From assembly GCA_028641055.1 (NCBI GenBank), contig CM054060.1:240650833-240714832 (forward strand): DNA of 64,000 nt, read 5' to 3'. Position 1 is the stretch's first letter; every line of letters begins with the position of its first letter. Positions 31,643 through 44,011 of this stretch are shown piece by piece. This stretch comes from Alopecurus myosuroides. Taxonomy: Eukaryota > Streptophyta > Magnoliopsida > Poales > Poaceae. Both the position numbers and the translations under genes were made by a program. The notes below the pieces were generated by a model. It searched no databases. It was not told the DNA's origin and saw nothing but the letters and a program-made list of their open reading frames with translations.

Positions 31643-34600
31643 CTAAGGATAAAATTTGCGGAGTTGTGCAACATTCCAAGGGTTGGAATAGATGCCTCCA
31701 GTCGTCGGATTCTTCAGTCGATAGGCACCACCTGGGGTAGCTTCGTGTATTATGAAGGGTCCTTCCCATGGTGGCTCGAGCTTGTGTCCTTCCTTCTGCT
31801 TGAGCCGTAGCACCAGATCTCCTTCTGCGAAGGCTCTGTGGCGTATGCGGCGACTGTGATAGTTTCGCAGCGACTGCTGGTATACTGCGGATCTTACGAG
31901 TGCAATATCGCGCATTTCGTCGAGTGCGTCCATATCATCCGCGAGTGCCCTGTTGGAGGTTTCTTCACTGTAAGCAACAACCCGTGGGGCGCTGAACCTG
32001 ACGTCCTCGGAAAGGACTGCTTCGACCCCGTATACCATGAAAAATGGTGTGTAGTTTGTGGATCGATTTGGAGTTGTGCGGAGGCTCCATAGCACGGAGG
32101 GTAGCTCTTCTGCCCAATGCCCTGCTGCTGGGTGTAGACGATCGAGTAGACGTTTCTTGTTGCTAGCCGAAACTAGTCCGTTGGATCTTTCGACTTGGTC
32201 ATTAGTTTGCGGATGGGCAACTGAAGCAAATTTGAAGATGATGCCCTTTTTTTTGCAGAACTGCTGTGTTTCCTTTGCCGTGAAGTTGCTACCATTGTCA
32301 GTAATGATGTCGTGTGGTACTACAAACCTGCATATGATGGAGTTGAGGAATTTGACGGCGCATTGGGCGCTAGTCGAGGTTACTGGCATGGCTTCGATCC
32401 ACTTGGTAAATTTGTCGACTGCGACCAGCAAGTGTGTGTATCCGCCTGGCGTGGACTTGCGTAATGGTCCTACCATGTCCATCCCCCATTGTGCAAAGGG
32501 CCAGGCGATGGGTATCATATGTAGTTCTGTAGCGGGTGCGTGTGGTTTTGGTGCGAACCGCTGGCAAGCGTTGCACCTGTCGACCAGTTCCTTTGCATCC
32601 CTAGCTGCTGTAAGCCAGTAGAATCCTGCTCGGAAGGCTTTTCCCATGATTGCTTTCCAGCTAGCATGGTGTCCACAGTCTCCTTGGTGGATGTCTCGCA
32701 GTATTTCCTTGCCATCTTCGGATGCTATGCATCATTGCAGTATGCCTGAGATGCTTTGTTTGTACAACTCGCCGTTGAGTACCCGAAAGGATTTGCTGCG
32801 TCTGATTATCTGTCGGGCCTCGCGAGGATCTATTGGGAGCTATTTGGCAGACAAGTAGTCGAGGTATTTCTGCGTCCAGACTGGCTCGACCAGAAAAACT
32901 TGTCGCGAAATATTATGAATGAGCTCGATAATAGTGATCTGCGGGCTGACCTCTGTTTCCAATGTTGCGGGTGCTTCTGCAGTTTTCTTGGTTTTGACTG
33001 ATCGCCTAGTCATCCGCTCGAAATATATCCCTGGCGGTATGGGTGTGTTTGTGGAACCCATGTTTGCCAGCATGTCTGCTTCTTCATTGCTGGACCTCGT
33101 AATGTGCTTCAGCTCGCATCCTTTGAAACTTCCTTCGAGTAGGTTGTACATGTCACGATAGGCAACCATGTTCTCAGCGATAGCGTCGCACTCATTCATT
33201 GTTTGTTGCACGATGAGATTGGAATCGCCGTAGATCATCAGTCGGGTGGCTCCGCACGCGACTGCCATCTTCATCCCATGCAACAGGGCCTCGTATTCTG
33301 CGTCATTATTTGATGCTGGATCATCGGGTGGAAAATCCAATCGTAGGACGTACTGCAGCTTGTCTCCTCAGGGTGATATTAGGACGATCCCAGCTCCTGC
33401 TCCTTCATTTCTCTTGGATCCGTCAAAGTACATAATCCAGTTACTCGTGTATTCCGGCGGTCCGGGCGTTTGTAGTTCTGTCCACTCGCTCAGGAATTCC
33501 ACGAGTACCTGGGATTTTATTGAATTGCGCCCTGCATAGATGATGTCCCAAGCGCCCAGCTCGATGCTCCATTTTGCTATTCTTCCGGATGCCATTGGGT
33601 TGTTCATGATTGTACCGAGTGATGCATCATTAACCACTGTTATGGTGTGTTCCTGGAAGTAGTGCTTGAGCTTTCGAGCTGTGAGAAAAACTCCATATGC
33701 GAGCTTCTGGTAGTGAGGATATCGTTGTTTGCACGGCGAGAGCACCTCGCTGATGTAGTAGATCGGTCTTTGAACTCCATATGCTTTGCCCTCCTCAGGT
33801 CGTTCGACCACGATGGCCGTGCTGATGACCTGGTTTGTTGCGGCTAGGTATAGGTATAGTGGCTCCCCTCTTGTGGTGTTGCCAGAATGCGCCTGCTCTC
33901 CAAGGATCGCTTCAGGTCTGTGAATGCCTGCTTAGCTTCTGGTGTCCATTCGAACTTGTCTGTCTTCTTCAGCAGTTTATAGAAGGGTAAGGCCTGCTCA
34001 TCCAATCGTGCGATAAATCTGCTCAAGGCGGCTAGTCGCCCTGCGAGCTGTTGGACTCCGCGTAGATTGGTTGGCTCCTTCATTGTCAAAATTGCTTGTA
34101 TTTTCTCTGGGTTGGCTTCGATGCCTCTGGCGGATACCAGGTACCCGAGAAGTTGTCTTGTTGGGACGCTGAAGACGCATTTTGTCGGGTTGAGCTTAAT
34201 CATGTATGCGTTTAGAGCGTCAAATGTTTCTCTAATGTACTCGAGGAGTGTATCCTCTACTCGAGTCTTGATGACGATGTCGTCAACGTACACTTGTACG
34301 TTCTTGCCAATGAGCTTGGCGAGGCATTTTTGCATGCAGCGCTGATATGTTGCGCCTGCGTTTTGAGCCCGAAGGGCATTGTCGTGTAGCAGTACACACC
34401 GTGGGGTGTGATGAATGCTGTCTTTTCCTCGTCTTCCTGCTTCATCCAGATCTGATTATATCCCGAGTAGGCGTCCAGGAAGGAGAGGTGTTGACAGCCT
34501 GCGGTGGAGTCCATGATCTGGTCGATTCGTGGGAGGGGAAAGTTATCCTTGGGACAGTGCTTATTCAACAACGTGTAGTCGATGCACACTCGAAGGATGT

Positions 34601-35480
34601 TGGTGTTCTTCTTTGGGACCAGCACTGGGTTTGCTAACCAAGTGGATATCTTGATCTCCCTGATGAATTTTGCTGATAGCAATCTGTTTACATCTTCTCC
34701 AAGCGCTTTCTGCTTGGGTTCTGAAAATCGTCGAGTGGTTTGCTTGATGGGTTTTGCATCTTTGAAGACTTCAAGTGAGTGCTCGGCGAACTCCCTGGGT
34801 ATTCGTGGCATATCTGAGGGCTGCCAGGCGAAAATTTCCCAGTACTCACGGAGGAGTTCGACGAGCACGCTTTCCTATGCTAGCGAGAGGGTAGTTGAAA
34901 CCATCGCCATCTTCGCAGAGTCTGTCGGGTGCACCTGATGCTTTCGAGTGTCGCTGTTGGCGTTGAATTCCAATTCTGGCGCGTTTTTCTTTGTGAGGGG
35001 CATCACGGAGTGGTCCGTGGTCTTTGCTATCTCCTCCAGTTCTTCCTGCATCCCGGAAGATTTTGCGACCTCATTGAACTCGATGTCGCACTTGTTGGAT
35101 TTCTGGAAATCTCCGTCGATGGTGATTACACCATATTCCCCGGGTAGCTTGACCTTCAGGTACGCGTAATGTGGTACTGCCATGAATCTGGCGAACGCTG
35201 TTCGACCAAGAATGGCGTGGTACTGTGAGGGCCAGTCGACTACTTCAAAGTCAAGGAATTCTCTTCTGTAATTGCGTCGATTGCCCAGCACAACCTCTAG
35301 ATTGATTGTTCCGAGTGGACGGATCTCCTTTCCTGGAACTATCCCGTGGAAGGATGTTTCTGATTCCGCAAGTCCATCCAGGTTCCTTTTCATCCGGCGG
35401 AGCGTATCCACGTAGATAATGTTGATGCCACTGCCTCCGTCCATAAATACGCGAGTGATGGCTAGGTTGAGACTCCAAGT
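31643..35480 (-). pseudogene. pol: Tat-C pol: protease, RT, RNase H, archaeal-type RNase H, integrase, broken
   Basis: The protease has the active site VFMDGGSGINIIY near 35445. RT follows a TAG near 34875 (EYWEIFAWQPSDMPRIPREF, FPLPRIDQIMD, AYSGYNQI), with a frameshift near 34365 before YVDDIV and another near 33870. The first RNase H (YYISEVLSPCKQRYPHYQK) is followed by an aRNase H ([45 protein letters not shown]) with a TGA between the two blocks at about 33368. The integrase region has stops near 32840 and 32734, an HHCC finger (GDCGHH, CNACQ), and D,D,E in GMDMVGP, ITDNGSNF and DQVERSNG. Dual RNase H supports Tat lineage. Gag is missing because of the Athila-like insertion. Confidence 0.9.
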
Positions 35481-35488
35481 GCAGAGTG

Positions 35489-37160
35489 TGTAGCTAGTGG
35501 CAAGCCTTCTTCCCCACGAGGGCGACTCGAGGGTTTATATCGAACTCTTGGGGAGCCAGTATTTCAGCAGTTGTCTTCCAAGCTTACTCCAGGATCCTGC
35601 AAACAAGTAGAGAATTTTGTGCCCTCAACCTCACCAAGTGGTTGTCAAGCACAAGGTGTGAGACTTCTAAATCGCAATTCAAAACTGAAAGTAAATGTGC
35701 AATAATTAAATCTACTACTAAATGCAAATGAGAAAATAAATATGCAATGGATTGTTTTTGTATTTTTGTGATGCAAGTGGTGATGGAGATAATGTAAATT
35801 CGAATTGGAGATGCAAGTAAAGTAAAGTGCAAGTAAAGTAAATTGCAGCAAAGTAACTAGAGTGTTTTCTTATATTTAAAATAGGACCGGGGTTCATGGT
35901 TTCACACTTGCATTCTCTCAAATAAAGTAGACGGTGGACATAAAGAATTACATGTGAGATTACAATAACATGTTTAACATTGAGTACTTTCATATGGGCA
36001 TCACGTCCTAGCATAGAGATCTCTACGGTCATATTGATCCCTCTTATACTCCACCAAGATGCGAAATAAATCATAACACCTTGATAATTAAGGAAAAACC
36101 AGAGTATAGCTTTAAGCAATGTGACATGAAGTTGAAGTAAGAACTTGCTAGATCTAGTCATGGAGATTGATTAGTGTCACTTCAAATCCTCGGTAACAAG
36201 GTACTCCTTTTTATCCCTAGTGAGGTAACTAAGAAAGGTTTAACAAAACCTAAGTGGATCGCTGAACTTCTGTCACTTTCACAGCACTAGCCACCCCCGT
36301 TACTCCAACTAATCCACCCATCACCCCACACACGCTCTCAAGAACTAGATTGATCAAAGCTAGAAAATAAGAACGGGGTACATAAGATACATCTACTCAA
36401 ATAACTCAAGAGAAACAATTGCAATCTCAGATTCAATAACTCATAGAAAAGATCCACCACATAGGAATTACAACAGTGCCCGTAATCATGTGAGGCAGCT
36501 CATACAGATCTAATTAGTGAAGCACATAGAGAGAGAGATACAAGTGCTACTTCCACAAACCCATAGCCCTGGGGTGGACTACTCCCTCTTCATGGAGATG
36601 TCGATGGAGATGACGTTGGAGGGGTAGGAGATCACACCGGCGGCGCCCCGCCGGAGTTTCCCCCTCCAATCTGGAACTTCTGGTCTCTGTTTTGGTGTTT
36701 CGGTGTTTCGGCGGCGCTCCTCTCCATAAGGGTACGGGGGACCCTTTTTATAGTCGGTTTTAGGTCAAGACGGAGTCGGTAAGTCGAAGATGGAAGGAAT
36801 TGGGGCCACGGGGGCCAAAAGGGGGCCTCTCACGCGGCCAAGGAATCTGGCCGCGTGGAGGGTCCTCTTTTCGGCCTCCTTGCCCAATTCTCGTGGATCC
36901 TTCGCCCGCAAGTCTTCTCCTTCCAAGAAAATGACCCCCGCAGATTTCAGGTGATTTAGCGGAAGTTTGCCCCCTGAAACATCAAAAATATAGAAAACGG
37001 GGTTTCTGACAGGCAGGGTTAATTCCATAAAAGTTGGGGGACTTTGTAATTTAACTCCAAAATACTATAAAACATTGAATTATACCCTTATATGATGCAA
37101 TATGTAATAGAAAACCATGTGAAAATATGCAAAATTCATCTATGCATTTTACATGCATCA
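35489..37160 (-). repeat. 3' LTR of the Athila-like element
   Basis: The right end (ACATGCATCA at 37160) abuts the PPT complement and is well fixed. The left end is set where Tat-C protease sequence stops and a TG occurs (about 35489), with an uncertainty of some tens of bases. The LTR is about 1.67 kb. I found no gene in it; short ORFs are chance. Confidence 0.6.
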
Positions 37161-39430
37161 ACATCCCCAAGCTTAACCCATGCTCGTCCTCGAGTATGAA
37201 GGTGATAAAACTAAGATGGGTTTTCCATATTTAAACAATCATGGGATATCAAGGAGGATTATTCATGCTACATATAATCAAATGATTAATACTAGAAATG
37301 AGTAGCAATATACAATTCATGTTGTAAGAAATATCAAATATGCAAGCAAAGATGCTTCATGAAAGTTCACAAAGTGTATAATGAAATAAAAGCACTATGG
37401 AACAAATGCATACACAAAATGAAAAATAAAATCCTATATTGGTCAAAGAATAGCATAATGGAGAATAGAAAATATGGTGGACACTTTGGAGAAAATTGAG
37501 TAGAGGTAAAACATGATCAAGTCTTATTTAGCCTATAAATTATTCAACTAAAATTACTAATTGAAATGTGGTATCCATTGACTCTCATTGCCCCTTTATC
37601 ACTAGCATCTTAAAATTGTGAGTATTGAAGTAATGAGAATGACAAGGTGGTTGAAAGCCTCATGCCCCGTGAGTGTGAAAACCTACTCCATGATTACTCA
37701 ACTTAAGATTCCTAATAAGCTTTGTACAATCATAATAAGTATTAATGACATCATAGAGAACCGCAAAGAGGTACCTCTTGCCCCATGGCATGGAAACAAG
37801 CCCATGTTACAATGACAAGATGAACAAACGGAGTAGACTCATCATCTTTTTTATTTTCATTCACTATTATGCACAGCTTCTTATTTTATTATAGGATGTG
37901 TTGTAGAGTCACTCAAGCTGTAAGTAAATTTCCACCATGATAAAGCATGGCTTGGGTTAGCGGCCCAATGCGTTTCTCTAGTCATATAGATACTTACTCA
38001 TCAAAACTTACTATTCCTCTATTTTATTTCGGCATGGCAGGAGTCCAAAAACAAAAGTACATGATATCAACCAAATGTAAATTTTTTGTGCAATGTTGAA
38101 ATCTTTCCGGTGATACACGTTTATAGATAGCTCCCAACCACACACTTGTCAAACGCAAAACTTGTGGCTCCCATTATTGGGTCATGTTTATTAGATGCAT
38201 AAAAAGTAAAGTGTGCCTTCAAAAGTTCGTGAGAGTTCTATCCCAAGTTCAACCCATGACAATTAATAAAGTGAATATCTTAATTTAGAACATAAATAAC
38301 ACAATAACATGGTGAACATACTCGGAATAGCAATGAAGCTAATGGGAAGATATGGTGGACTCACTGGAAATACTTGGCTAAGGAGTGTTGGAAACAAGTT
38401 TTTACTTGTTGGAATTTTTAAATTTTTGGGCTAGCAAGAGGGAGATAGTTGACCAGCTACTATGCATGCATATGTCCATAGAACTACTCATTTCATGACA
38501 AACTAAATAAACCAGCAATTAACATCAAGGACATGAATAAGAGATAGCTCAAGACAACATTATTGCAAATTTCTACACATAAAAAGCCTATAAATCATGC
38601 AAACATATGTAGCTCTTCAAATCAACCATGACATCCCTATTCCAAGTCATAATACTAGCATACAATACATTCCAACCCCAAACTCCAGTATCTCAATCTC
38701 ATATAAAATGATGGTGGTGGTCTTATCAAAACAAAAATAAAAACAAAAACTAGACGCTTCAAGTCTCTACGATAAATGCTTTGCTTAGAAAAACAGAAAG
38801 TAGACGTGTGCTAACCAAAAGAGTGTAGCTCCAGTGGGGTGTTCATCACATCCCCAAGATTATGTATTTCAACATTCTTGGATGTATTGAGGCGCAGCTC
38901 CTCTATTCCCTGTGAAAAAAACTTCACAAAACATGTTTCTCCCATTCTTTTTCTGTGGGGTGAGATTAGCAAGGACAAACAAATCACATGCTAGCTGTGC
39001 AAAATTCCAAATAAAATGCTCCAGTAGATAGACAATAAGGTTTATTATGTTGTATGTTCACTCTCTTGCTTGAAATAATGATGGAAATTCGATTCCCAAG
39101 CCCAAAGAGTGCATAAAACAAAAGGAGGCAGAATCTGTCCAGAAAAGCAGCAGCAGAAAAACGAACGTTTTTTTCCTAAGCTAGACTCGTCAAAACATTA
39201 AGCCAATTTTTGTGCTTATAGAGGAAGAAAAGTTGCAGAACATACTAGAAAATTAGCTCAATACGACATACCAATAAAAAACGTAAAATCATACGGTGAG
39301 CAGACTCGTGCTGAAACAGAAATCTCATGCACTAGGATAGCAACTTATAAGTCCAAATGGGTTTGACTTGACTCTTTATTGAAAACTCCAGAATTAAAAC
39401 AAAAAAAACTAATCTCTTGAGACATCAAGA
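37161..39430 (-). other. AT-rich non-coding interior of the Athila-like element
   Basis: About 2.3 kb with no ORF of note and no recognisable pol domain. The PPT complement is at its left end. This is either an ancient deletion of pol or the normal structure of a non-autonomous family. Confidence 0.55.
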
Positions 39431-39523
39431 GGACACTAGGAAAATACAAACAAAAACAACCGGGTTGCCTCCCGTAAAGCGCTTTCTTTATAGCCATATA
39501 GCTAGGCTTTACTTACTCGATAA

Positions 39524-40425
39524 TCAAGAGGGATAAAGCTCATGAGGGAGCTTGTTCTTCAGCGTGCCCCTCTTCCTTGGGAAGTGCTCCATGCTTTTCT
39601 TGTGAGGGAACTGAAACTTGACATTCCCTTCCTTGGAGTCGATGATTGCACCTGTAGTACGAAGAAAAGGTCTACCCAAAATAATAGGACTAGGGGATTT
39701 ATCCCCCATATCCATAATAATGAAATCAACGGGTACGAAAGTCATGTGCCATTCAATCATAACATCTTTTACTTGTCCTACAGCATGTTTAGTAGAGTTA
39801 TCAGCAAGGAAAAATTCACTTGAGCACTTTTCTAAATTTTCTAGTTCTAGCAATTCATATTATTCTTTAGAGAGTACCGATACACTAGAACCTAGATCTA
39901 ACATAGCATGGTGAATTTCTTTTCCAACTGAAACTAGCACCTTGGGGGTCCATGCATCCCCAATCTTAGGAGGTATCATGGCCTCATTCTTGTACCTAGC
40001 AATTTTTTCTTGCAAGACATGATTAGCAATATAAGATCCAAAGCCAGGTTAATTAACATTTATAGTGGGATCACTAGCAAATTTTTGTAGAGTAGCAATA
40101 AGTTCTTGCAAGCTACTATTTTCTAAATCAAGTAATGGATCCTTAATTTCAGTAAGCATCATAATTTCCTCTACTTTACTCTCTAATTTAGCTGGCATGC
40201 TTGATTCATGAGGACTAATTTCATCTTTGCTAGCAAGATAAGACATATATGGAAGTAAATATTCCGGGTACTTCACTATTTCATTCAAAGTTTCTTCTAA
40301 GCTAGTAGGGACATGCTCAATTGTATTCTCAGCAATATGATCAATATTTTCAATAATAGGAGCAGCAATAGTAATAGAATTCATTCCTACACTAGGTTGT
40401 GCTTGTGGCTTTCCTGCTGACATGC
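39524..40425 (-). pseudogene. Athila-like gag C-terminus and aspartic protease, broken
   Basis: The segment at 40425-40049 encodes an acidic helical region (IEHVPTSLEETLNEIVKYPE, LLPYMSYLASKDE) with a stop at 40049. Downstream the same strand shows the protease active-site region HAMLDLGSSVSVLSKE near 39900, an in-frame TAA near 39860, and the protease core FVPVDFIIMDMGDKSPS with ILGRPFLRTTGAIID. This is the usual Ty3 retropepsin pattern in Athila-type Gag-Pro. The upstream end is the Tekay-X insertion point. Confidence 0.75.
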
Positions 40426-43400
40426 TGTCAGACCCCGGACCCAGAGATATACAAACTGTCATGTGCTCCTACGAATGGACCCACAAGGGCTTCAGGGTTA
40501 CCAGCCCCGGCCGCAACAAACAACGGCAGGCAGACCGGATTCATCGGCACGTAGTCCGGATCCCCGGTCTACTACTCCTTGTGTCCATGCTAGTCATAAC
40601 CAGATATGTATACCCAAGCGTCCACGAGTCGGATGAAACTGAAGGAACGGGACCAAAGTTATACAGAGCTGCTATGTGTCTAGAAAGTGCAACAACAATC
40701 GAGGGTTACTGGGGTTACCTCGCCCCAGGCCGAATATTTTCGGCAGGCGGGCTCGGACATGGATCATCGGCTCCACAACCCCTCGACTTCGACAACTATG
40801 CAGGCATAGCAAAAACTGTATAACAACGGGCTCGAAACCAACAACCGATCAAAGCAACACTCTAGACATAGAAACTGTATTGAGCATGTATTACTAGAGT
40901 ATAGCTTTACAACCAGAGGTCACATGACCCAACATTACATCAGACAACGGAAGACAAACTATGTTGCTAATCAACAAGAACAAAAAAAAGCCTAAGAGGC
41001 CGCAACATAAAGCGACGTCCCAGCCCATAGATTCCAGGCTGCTACACGGGAACCCAAAAACCACTCGTCGATGTCCACGCTGAAACACCACTAGTGTGAG
41101 ATCTTCACCTGAACCAAATTTAAGCAAACGTGAGTACTGGAGGTACTCAACAAGACTTAGTTAACCTATTATATATCTGCTAGTTTCATAAAGGGTTTTA
41201 TGAAGGCTGATTTGCGTAAAGCAATGATTGTTTTCCAAATTGAGAAAGAATAGCACGTCTCGTAGAGGGTTTTCAAAACAGATGAGAAAGGACTAGACTC
41301 TTGTAGATCATCATATTTTGAAACCACCAACTTCATTTCCCAGCATCTCACTTGCTATAAGGGTCACCCCTCTCGGCATCTCCGAGGAGGCACCCTTCAT
41401 TCATTGTCAACATGTTTTACGCCATGTTCAAGTTATCTATGGCCAAAATACTTTCACCAAGTCGTCCATAACCGCGGACACGGCTTCTCGAAAAGATTTA
41501 TCCCTGCAGGGGGTACACTTTACCCACACGTACCAACCGACTCTTAGTGCCTACGTTTTAGCACTAGTCCGGGAAGTGCCGGCAGAGGGTGGTTCGGCCA
41601 CGACCTTTACCTTGCGCAACCCTATCCATGAGTCAACCCAAGACAGGGCCACCCCGTCAACAGGGAGTTGGCCATCCTCCTGACGGCACCTGTCTCTGTG
41701 AGGCGGGGTAAGATCCGTGTACGTCCATCACTTGACCCCGGTCATGCCCTAGGCAGAGCATTTTCCAAAATGTTTAAAAGGTTTGTTTGCGTTGCCGAAT
41801 GGAATCTCAAACTACGTGACTCATGGATAAAGCCGAACAAGTTAGTTGGTCGGCGAGGCTCATGGCCATCGCGCGTGGTTGTACGCTCAGTCTTGGCTTC
41901 TGCGCCCTGACCTTACTCCTAGAGTTGGCAAGTACGGAACGAACAACCACTTCCCAAGTGGCCTCCCTTTCAAGCCTTAGTCAGGTTAACCACACCATAC
42001 TCATCTTACCACGTCATCATATCAAACTAGGTTATCGCAACTCTGATTCATCAACCGGATGGAGCAGAGGTATCAAACATGTTAAGCTAAGCTTAGCAGA
42101 TATAAGGCTTTGGCGGCGCTCACACACAACCCTGTGGCAGCTAGGAGTAGTGGATCAGGTCATTGAAGCAATGCATCATATATAGGAGGACTCTACCTAC
42201 TGACACAAAATACTTTGGAACCGAATGCAATGTACGAGAGAGGAAACCACTTTGGAAAACATACATGAGCAGATAAGAGGTTATGCTTGCCTTGCTTATA
42301 AGAAAACCAAATAGAAAGATCTTCTGGATAAGTTCTTGACTTGTCGGTTAAGATCAAGTATTCCCAACTGGGGTTGTTGATCTTCTCTTCGGGCAGCGTT
42401 CTACCGATAAGAAGCAAACATCAGAGAAGAAACAATCAACACATGGCATCGATACAATGCACAATATGTATGCGTGGCAAAGTTAATGCACTTGAATGAA
42501 AGACCTAAACATGTTGAAGGGTTTGCTAAGGTTCATGTGACGGTTAAGCATTTTATCGGAAAAACAGTCCCGGAATAGACCCCGGAGGGCAATTCGGGCG
42601 ATTCTAAAAGTGAGTGCTATTTTAATAGCTCAAAAGGGTTTTAAAACATCATAAATGGATTGCATTTATCATTTTGAGAATTTTGGTATATAACTTGTAT
42701 TTTTGTGATTTTATTGATTAAAATCTTATTTTCTTTATTTTAGATGATTTAACTGCATTTAATTAATGCCCAAAAATAAAGTTTGTCAAACATGTATGAA
42801 AATAACATATTCATGTAAAGTTTATTTTTCTGAACACAAACATATTTTTATTTCATTTTTCTGAGTTACAAATGTGGAGATATTGATTATTTCATTTTAA
42901 ACCAAATTCTGTAATTATTAATTATTTCTGGAAAATAAGAAATTTGGATTTGTGACATCACAGAGACGTCACAGTGACATCACTCGGGAGACAAAATCGT
43001 CTTCTGATCAAGCAATCGATTGATTTCTCGCGCCAAACCGAAAACAAAGACTACCACGAGACGGAGGAGATCACGGCGAGCACTATGGTAGCGGCGCCGC
43101 CCCCAATTGGTCACCAGAAGCCTGCCGGCGTGGAGGTTTCGCGGCGGCGGACGGCGGACGTCGGCGGCGGAGAGATGCAGAGGGGGAGGGAGGAAGGGGA
43201 GACCACCGGGACGCTCGGGTGCTCACCAGGAACTCGAGGGAGGTGTCGGGGAGGCCGGAGAGGAAGTGACATCGACGAATCGCGGCGGGGAAGCTCCGCC
43301 GGCCGCGAAGAAGATGGCGGTGGCGCGGCCGGCTCTGGCCGTTTCCGCTCGATTAACTTCTTGGGGAGGACGAGGAGGCAACGACGGAGATCTGGAGCTG

Positions 43401-43974
43401 CTCAGAACGACGGGGGAAGCACCGAATCACCGGCGGCGAGGGAGGTCCGACGAGGCTAGGGTTTCGTTCGTCACAGCAGCTAGGGAGCGAGAGCTAGAGG
43501 GGAGGGAGCGAGAGAGTGCAGTGGGTCGCGGGAGTCACCTCCTGTGGCTTATCCGGGCGCGTCGATGGGGAAGGACGTGGCAACAGCGACATAAGGCAGC
43601 CACACAGCTGCTTTCTCTGTCCCAACGAAGAAGACAAAGCAACATTTACAAAAAACCCCTGGGAGAAAAAGAAACTACAAGTTGGTCCTTTTCTTTTAAA
43701 AAACAGTACCCGAAAGCTAGTTTTGAGGGCCTTTTTGAACAACAAAAATTACACAAAAATAACTTTTGGAAAACTCTTCAAATTTCTAACAAAATCATAC
43801 CTTAGTTTGTTCATTTTGAAAAACTTGTTAGAACAACTTTGTGGGTTGCTTGTTTAAGTGATTTTTGTCATCTCACTTGTTATTTTCAAATGCAAATTTT
43901 AGCAATGTTTTTCATGCATGTATGCCATGTACACAACACACAACACAACTTTATTAGAAAGTAGGGTTGTTACA
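40426..43974 (-). repeat. 3' LTR of Tekay-X (3,549 bp)
   Basis: TG at 40426 and CA at 43973-43974, next to the PPT. It contains a block at 41449-41512 (TACTTTCACCAAG ... CTGCAGGG) that also occurs in the otherwise different Tekay-Y family LTRs. The GC-rich ORFs near 42974-43805 have no homology I recognise and are probably chance. No gene is supported. Confidence 0.88.
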
Positions 43975-44011
43975 AGTCTACCCCCCTTACAAGAATCTCG
44001 TCCCGAGATTC

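Larger units (their letters stand above)
25696..35488 (-). mobile_element. Tat-C: Ty3/gypsy element with antisense gene, 5' part displaced
   Basis: Minus-strand order: protease, RT, RNase H, second RNase H and integrase (35480 to 31643), an opposite-strand gene region (27351-31364), PPT and 3' LTR (25696-26188). It shares its LTR family with Tat-A. It inserted into the Sirevirus third ORF; the 5 bp before the LTR are TCCAT. Its right side is cut by the Athila-like LTR near 35489, so gag and the 5' LTR should lie right of the window. Confidence 0.87.
35489..40425 (-). mobile_element. Athila-like (Sabrina-type) Ty3/gypsy element, partial, no pol seen
   Basis: Minus strand: remnants of gag and protease (40425 to 39524), a 2-kb AT-rich non-coding part, a polypurine tract (complement CATCCCCAAGCTTAA at 37162-37176) and a 3' LTR. 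The ILGRPFLRT protease motif and the AACCGGGTTGCCTCCC block near 39457 are typical of Athila-type elements in Triticeae. No RT, RNase H or integrase is present where it should lie, so the copy is non-autonomous. It is cut at 40425 by Tekay-X, and the 5' part lies beyond the window. Confidence 0.72.

Noticed and set aside
42974..43805. ORFs of 161 and 232 codons inside the Tekay-X LTR
   Set aside because: Low-complexity Gly/Arg-rich translations in a GC-rich part of an LTR, in overlapping frames, with no start context or homology.
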